From the NCBI GenBank assembly GCA_964433025.1, contig CAYSPV010000003.1:3314-67313 (forward strand): a DNA stretch of 64,000 bases, read 5' to 3'. Under the pieces are notes generated by a model. That model searched no databases. It was not told the DNA's origin and worked only from the letters and a program-made list of their open reading frames with translations. A program made the position numbers and the translations under genes. Shown piece by piece: positions 59,784 through 64,000 of this stretch (its first letter is position 1; every line of letters starts with the position of its first letter). Source of the DNA: CAJOOD01 sp964433025. GTDB taxonomy: Bacteria > Bacillota_I > Bacilli_A > RFN20 > CAG-826.

Positions 59784-60887
59784 ATGCTTAAAAAATTTAA
59801 AGTTAATAATTTTAAAAATTTCAAAGATGATTTGATTATCGATTTTAGTAACACCAGAGACTATGATTTTAATAAAAATTTAATTAAAGACGGTCTAATA
59901 AATAAAGCCATTGTATTTGGCTATAACAATTCAGGTAAATCTAATTTAGGTTTTGCTATTATGGATATAACAACCCATTTAACTGATAATTTAAAAGGTG
60001 ATATACACTACAAATATCCTTTAAATTTAGAGACTAATAAAAGTGTTTCTACTTTTGAATATATATTTTCCTTTAAAAAGGGTGAGGATATCACTTATAG
60101 ATATGAAAAAGATTTACAGAGAAATTTAAAATCTGAAGAAATATTAATTAATGGTAAAAGTGTTTTTTATTATAACTACGATACTAACCTATTTAATAAT
60201 TCTTTGCCTGATATTGATCAAATCAATCTTTTCAATAGAACAGAAAAAATATCAGCCTTAAAATTCATTAGGAATCTAGCCTTTAAATTTGATGATGATA
60301 ATCCTATAAAATTAATAGTAGATTTTGCTAATGATATGCTTTGGTTTAGAAGTTTAAGAAGTAATGAATTTGTTGGTGCTCTTGCAAATGGTGATGATAT
60401 ATCAGATTTTATAATTAAAAATAACTTAATAGATGATTTTCAAAACTTTTTATATAGTCTAAAAATAGATGAAAAAGTAGAAGTAGCGCAGACCTCATTA
60501 GGACCATATCTTTTTATTAAAAAAGGTAATCTAGCAGCACCTTTTTTTGAAATATGTTCTACAGGTACAGGATGTGTAGCCTTATTTTATTATTGGAAAA
60601 AATCATCTTTTAATAAGATAAGATTCTTATTTTTAGATGAATTTGATGCCTTTTATCATGAAGAATTATCATATCTACTATATGAAATCTTAGTTAAATG
60701 CGATAATTTTCAAACTATAATTACTACACATAACTCATCACTAGCGACAAACAAATTAACAAGGCCTGATTGTGTAATGATATTAAAAAATAACAAATTA
60801 AAACCTCTATGTGATCTAACCAATAAGGTATTAAGAGAAGGTCACAACTTAAGAAAACTCATGGAAGCGGGAGAATTTGATGCCTAA
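59784..60887 (+). CDS. AAA_15/OLD-type ABC ATPase of a two-gene candidate defence system
   Basis: 367 residues. It begins LKKFKVNNFKNFKDDLIIDF, then Walker A GYNNSGKSNLG (about 48). A long middle insert follows, then a signature-like CSTGTGCVALFYYW, Walker B IRFLFLDEFDAFYHEEL and H-loop ITTHNSSLATN. This is the SMC/OLD-like ATPase layout seen in AbiL, PARIS (AriA) and RloA-type systems. The next gene encodes a TOPRIM-like protein overlapping by 8 nt. The 40 residues after the H-loop end the protein, so no nuclease domain is fused. Anti-phage role is inferred from the pair. Confidence 0.78.
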   Translation: MLKKFKVNNFKNFKDDLIIDFSNTRDYDFNKNLIKDGLINKAIVFGYNNSGKSNLGFAIMDITTHLTDNLKGDIHYKYPLNLETNKSVSTFEYIFSFKKGEDITYRYEKDLQRNLKSEEILINGKSVFYYNYDTNLFNNSLPDIDQINLFNRTEKISALKFIRNLAFKFDDDNPIKLIVDFANDMLWFRSLRSNEFVGALANGDDISDFIIKNNLIDDFQNFLYSLKIDEKVEVAQTSLGPYLFIKKGNLAAPFFEICSTGTGCVALFYYWKKSSFNKIRFLFLDEFDAFYHEELSYLLYEILVKCDNFQTIITTHNSSLATNKLTRPDCVMILKNNKLKPLCDLTNKVLREGHNLRKLMEAGEFDA

Positions 60888-61593
60888 TAGTAAAATATTA
60901 TTTATTGTAGAGGGTAAAAGTGAACAAAATTTTATAAACAAAACATTAAACAAATTTCTAAATTTAAATAAATATTATGAAATCATAGAATATAAGACTT
61001 CAATATATGAACTATATGATTTGATAATAAAAAATGATGATTTATCATTAACATCAATATTATTGATAAACAATAAAATAGATCCTAACTTATCAAATAA
61101 ATATCAATTAGATTCAACATTTTCATATATTTATTTAGTGTTTGATTTAGACATCCAATACCATAAATTTAGTAAAGAAAAACTTGCCTATATGGTGAAA
61201 AGATTTTCAGATCCAACCGAAGAAGGACAATTGCTGATTAATTTTCCGAAGTTTGAATCTTTGTATGACATTACTAAAGATTTTAAAGATGAAGAAATTA
61301 ACAAATTAGTGGATAAAACAACTAGTAAACAATACAAGACATATGTTAAAGAAATATCATATGCTAATATCAATAATCAGTTTTATAAATTCTTATTAGA
61401 TTTTGATTTATTTATAAAAGTTAGTGATTTTAACAAAAAGCGATATTTATCTTTAAACAAACTCGATAACTATTATGGTATTGATACAATCAAAACATTT
61501 AAATCTGTAATGGATATATTTATCCAAACTAAAAAGATATTTGTTTTAAATATGATGATTCTTTTATATTTTGAGTTTCATAATCAAATCTAA
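60880..61593 (+). CDS. TOPRIM-like effector protein paired with the ATPase
   Basis: 237 residues from ATG 60880 (GGGAG upstream; TTG 60877 is less likely). The N-terminus KILFIVEGKSEQNFI has the TOPRIM glutamate motif, and SYIYLVFDLDIQYHK carries the DxD. FSDPTEEGQLLINFPKFES follows, a block that I recall from small TOPRIM proteins paired with AAA_15 ATPases. The C-terminal ~100 residues are helical. By analogy with AbiLii, RloB and AriB it may be a nuclease, possibly against tRNA. No close family name is certain. It lies after comEC, 0.1 kb before the rex promoter. Confidence 0.68.
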   Translation: MPNSKILFIVEGKSEQNFINKTLNKFLNLNKYYEIIEYKTSIYELYDLIIKNDDLSLTSILLINNKIDPNLSNKYQLDSTFSYIYLVFDLDIQYHKFSKEKLAYMVKRFSDPTEEGQLLINFPKFESLYDITKDFKDEEINKLVDKTTSKQYKTYVKEISYANINNQFYKFLLDFDLFIKVSDFNKKRYLSLNKLDNYYGIDTIKTFKSVMDIFIQTKKIFVLNMMILLYFEFHNQI

Positions 61594-61658
61594 GTTCTTT
61601 TTTGTTATGTCTTAAAACCTAGATAGTGGCTACATAATTTAAAAACTTACCAAATTTA

Positions 61659-61722
61659 GTAAAAATATATTTACAATATATAATTTAATCGATATAATGT
61701 TATCGATAAAAAAATATCGATT
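61659..61722 (+). promoter_or_regulatory. rex-adhE promoter and operators
   Basis: -35 TTTACA (61670-61675) and -10 TATAAT (61693-61698), 17 nt apart. GTAAA-N6-TTTAC (61659-61674) overlaps the -35 box and is a Rex-site-like inverted repeat. Three ATCGAT palindromes start at 61688, 61702 and 61716, exactly 14 nt apart, the first touching the -10 box and the others in the leader. AAGGAGG (61726-61732) precedes ATG 61738. Confidence 0.6.
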
Positions 61723-61737
61723 ACTAAAGGAGGTAAT

Positions 61738-62388
61738 ATGGCAAAACAAGAAATAGTCTCATATCCAATAGCTACATTACAAAGATTACCTTCATATTTA
61801 AGGGTCTTATATGAGTATAGGAGTAGAGATGAAAAATATATTACATCAGTCGCTATAGGAAAGGTATTAAATATCAATGCTATGTCAGTAAAAAAGGATC
61901 TGGCGCTTATTTCATCTAAAGAAGGCGTTCCACATCAAGGTTTTGATATTGATCAACTCATCGGTGATATAGAATGCGCTTTAGGCTATGATAACACCAA
62001 AGATTCTGTAATTATTGGCGTGGGAAATTTAGGGCAGGCATTATTAAGTTATCCTGGTTTTAAAAACTATGGAATTAATATTTGCCTTGGTTTTGATATA
62101 GATGAAAATCTTGTAGGTAAAATTATTAATGGAGTTAAAGTTATGCCCTTATCAAAACTAGAAGACCTAATTAATAGATTACACATTCATATCGCTATTA
62201 TTTGTGTTCCAAAAGATGCAGCACAAGAAATTGTTAATCGTCTAGCAAAAACTGAAATAAGAGCGATATGGAATTGGGCTCCTATTAGCTTACAAGTCCC
62301 AGATAGCATTGCTTTAAAAAATGAAGATATTGCATCTTCATTAGCGGTATTAACCAGTCAAATGAAAACATTAATGAAAAGGAACTAA
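61738..62388 (+). CDS. rex: redox-sensing transcriptional repressor Rex
   Basis: 216 residues. N-terminal winged helix (PIATLQRLPSYLRVLYEY, INAMSVKKDLALIS) and C-terminal NADH-binding Rossmann domain with IIGVGNLGQALLSYPGF, where GxGxxG type residues are kept, and a domain-swapped last helix. Rex releases DNA when NADH is high and so turns on fermentation genes. Here adhE follows after 8 nt in the same operon, which makes rex autoregulated along with its target. The operator region upstream supports that. Confidence 0.94.
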   Translation: MAKQEIVSYPIATLQRLPSYLRVLYEYRSRDEKYITSVAIGKVLNINAMSVKKDLALISSKEGVPHQGFDIDQLIGDIECALGYDNTKDSVIIGVGNLGQALLSYPGFKNYGINICLGFDIDENLVGKIINGVKVMPLSKLEDLINRLHIHIAIICVPKDAAQEIVNRLAKTEIRAIWNWAPISLQVPDSIALKNEDIASSLAVLTSQMKTLMKRN

Positions 62389-62396
62389 AAAAGATT

Positions 62397-64000
62397 ATGG
62401 AAGAAAGAAAACTAATTGATAGTGTATCAATGCTAGAGGAAGAAATTAAAAAAGTTAAACAAGCTCAACAAAAGTTTTCTACTTATAGTCAAAAACAAGT
62501 AGATAAAATCTTTTATGAAGCTGCTAAAGCTGCAAATCAAGCCCGTATTCCTTTAGCAAAATTAGCTGTTGAAGAGACAGGTATGGGCGTAGTAGAAGAT
62601 AAAGTCATTAAAAATCATTTTGCCAGTGAATATATATATAATGCTTATCGAAATAGTCAAACAGTAGGTGTATTTGAAGAAGATAAAGAATATGGTATTA
62701 AAAAGATATATGAACCTATAGGTCTAATTGGTGCGGTTATTCCTACTACTAATCCAACATCTACCGCTATATTTAAAACCTTATTAGCCCTTAAAACTAG
62801 AAATGGTATTATTATTTCTCCTCACCCAAGAGCTAAAAAAGCCACTATAGAAGCAGCAAGAATTGTATTAGAAGCTGCTATTAAAGCTGGTGCACCTAAA
62901 AATATTATTTCTTGGATTGATGTACCATCTTTAGATATGACCACATTACTAATGAAAGAATCAGATATTATTCTTGCAACAGGTGGTCCAGGAATGGTTA
63001 AAAGTGCTTATAGCAGTGGTAAACCTGCCTTAGGTGTTGGAGCTGGTAATACTCCTGCAATTATTGATAGCAGCGCTAATATTGTTTTAGCAGTATCTTC
63101 TATTATCCATTCTAAAACCTTTGATAATGGTATGATCTGTGCTAGCGAACAATCATGTATTGTATTAGAAGATATATATGAAGATGTTAAAAATGAATTT
63201 ATTAAAAGAGGATGTTATTTTTTAAATCCTGAAGAAACTGAAAAAGTTAGAAAAACAATTATCATCAATGGTGCTTTAAATGCAAAAATTGTCGGACAAA
63301 AAGCGATTACTATTGCAAGACTTGCCAATATTGAAGTACCAGAAAATACTAAAATCTTAATTGGTGAAGTTACTTCAGTAGATATATCTGAAGAATTTGC
63401 TCATGAAAAACTATCACCAGTATTAGCGATGTATAAAGCTAAAGATTTTAATGAGGCAATTGATAAAGCTGCTCATTTAATAGCAGATGGAGGATATGGA
63501 CATACTTCATCTATTTATATTGATCCAATTAAAGAACCGCAAAAATTAGAAATTTTTGAAGAAGCGATGAAGACTTGTCGTATTTTAATTAATACTCCAT
63601 CTAGTCAAGGTGGTATTGGTGATATATATAACTTTAAATTAGCCCCATCTTTAACCCTTGGTTGTGGTTCTTGGGGTGGTAATTCGGTTAGTGAAAATGT
63701 CACAATTAAACATTTATTAAACGTTAAAACAGTTGCTGAAAGGAGAAATAACATGTTGTGGTTTAGAACACCAAGTAAAGTATATATTAAAAAAGGTTGC
63801 TTACCTGTAGCCTTACAAGAATTAAAAGATGTCTATAACAAAAAAAGAGCTTTTATTGTTACTGACTCATTTCTATTTAAAAGCGGTATGACTAAAATAA
63901 TTGAAAATACCTTAAATGAGTTAAATATTTCTCATGCGACCTTCTTTGATGTTGAACCTGATCCAACATTAGCCTGTGCAAAAGAAGGAGCAAAACAAAT
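62397..64000 (+). CDS. adhE: bifunctional aldehyde-alcohol dehydrogenase AdhE (3' truncated by window)
   Basis: The frame runs from ATG 62397 to the window end, 534 codons, without stop. The acetaldehyde dehydrogenase half shows PTTNPTSTAIFKTLLALKTR, catalytic Cys in FDNGMICASEQS (about 248) and GGIGDIYNFKLAPSLTLGCG at the linker. The iron-dependent alcohol dehydrogenase half begins LWFRTPSKVYIKKGCLPVAL and continues past the edge. It reduces acetyl-CoA to ethanol with two NADH, and forms spirosomes in relatives. AAAAGGAAC lies 14 nt upstream of the ATG, close to the rex stop. A typical Rex target. Confidence 0.95.
   Translation, partial: MEERKLIDSVSMLEEEIKKVKQAQQKFSTYSQKQVDKIFYEAAKAANQARIPLAKLAVEETGMGVVEDKVIKNHFASEYIYNAYRNSQTVGVFEEDKEYGIKKIYEPIGLIGAVIPTTNPTSTAIFKTLLALKTRNGIIISPHPRAKKATIEAARIVLEAAIKAGAPKNIISWIDVPSLDMTTLLMKESDIILATGGPGMVKSAYSSGKPALGVGAGNTPAIIDSSANIVLAVSSIIHSKTFDNGMICASEQSCIVLEDIYEDVKNEFIKRGCYFLNPEETEKVRKTIIINGALNAKIVGQKAITIARLANIEVPENTKILIGEVTSVDISEEFAHEKLSPVLAMYKAKDFNEAIDKAAHLIADGGYGHTSSIYIDPIKEPQKLEIFEEAMKTCRILINTPSSQGGIGDIYNFKLAPSLTLGCGSWGGNSVSENVTIKHLLNVKTVAERRNNMLWFRTPSKVYIKKGCLPVALQELKDVYNKKRAFIVTDSFLFKSGMTKIIENTLNELNISHATFFDVEPDPTLACAKEGAKQ

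Overview
The window is one strand-rich block of a low-GC (roughly 30 % by eye), gene-dense bacterial chromosome. The standard code fits: TGA ends genes, several of them as ATGA overlaps, and Trp is TGG. Gene order and content point to an anaerobic Bacilli/Mollicutes-related lineage: rimP-nusA-ylxR-infB-rbfA, truB-ribF-rpsO-pnp, alaS-ruvX-yrzB, a T-box leader, Rex next to adhE, RNase J, and short IF-2. I cannot name a genus. A gut-type uncultured Bacilli or Erysipelotrichia-like organism is a guess from fermentative adhE, pullulanase and MalQ. Many starts have a TATAAT-like box 6-9 nt upstream of the ATG and no Shine-Dalgarno, which suggests frequent leaderless mRNAs.

Layout. 1-6.5 kb: membrane proteins, malQ, a MacB-like ABC exporter, rimO and tRNA-Thr(GGT) with promoter and terminator. 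6.5-17.1 kb: an accessory island directly downstream of the tRNA. It holds a DUF4238-like gene, an orphan RelB/DinJ-type antitoxin, a DUF262/DUF1524 nuclease, four paralogues of an unrecognised family, and an McrB/McrC (LlaJI-type) restriction pair. 17.2-21.6 kb: an LRR-tailed membrane protein, IspD and two CNNM/CBS transporters. 21.6-32 kb: translation and RNA core genes with structured leaders. 32-36 kb: galU and a three-gene glycerol-3-phosphate-dehydrogenase-like redox operon. 36-43.9 kb: a catalytically altered RNase J, FtsK, AcpS, pullulanase and PlsC. 43.9-47 kb, minus strand: an unusual lipoprotein and an rRNA m5C methyltransferase. 47.1-55.4 kb: pdp-dtd-mnmA, T-box-alaS-ruvX-yrzB-glmS. 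55.4-59.7 kb: a chrA pair on the minus strand, greA, comEA-comEC. 59.8-61.6 kb: a two-gene ATPase/TOPRIM-like candidate defence pair. 61.7-64 kb: rex-adhE, cut by the window end.

The most interesting structure is in the island. Two promoters have the same build: a TTGA-type -35 box, an 18-nt spacer made almost wholly of one adenine homopolymer (A19 at 8980-8998, A16 at 10950-10965), and a -10 box. One lies before the DUF262 nuclease, the other before an apparent operon of three of the novel paralogues plus mcrB and mcrC. Adenine tracts between -35 and -10 are the known phase-variation switch of the mycoplasma vlp genes. Here they appear to control defence genes independently. The paralogues pair a conserved helical N-terminal domain with a GNAT-like C-terminal domain that has lost the glycine-rich acetyl-CoA loop. 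Together this looks like a phase-variable restriction island with an undescribed protein family. That reading is inference from sequence and needs length-polymorphism and expression data.
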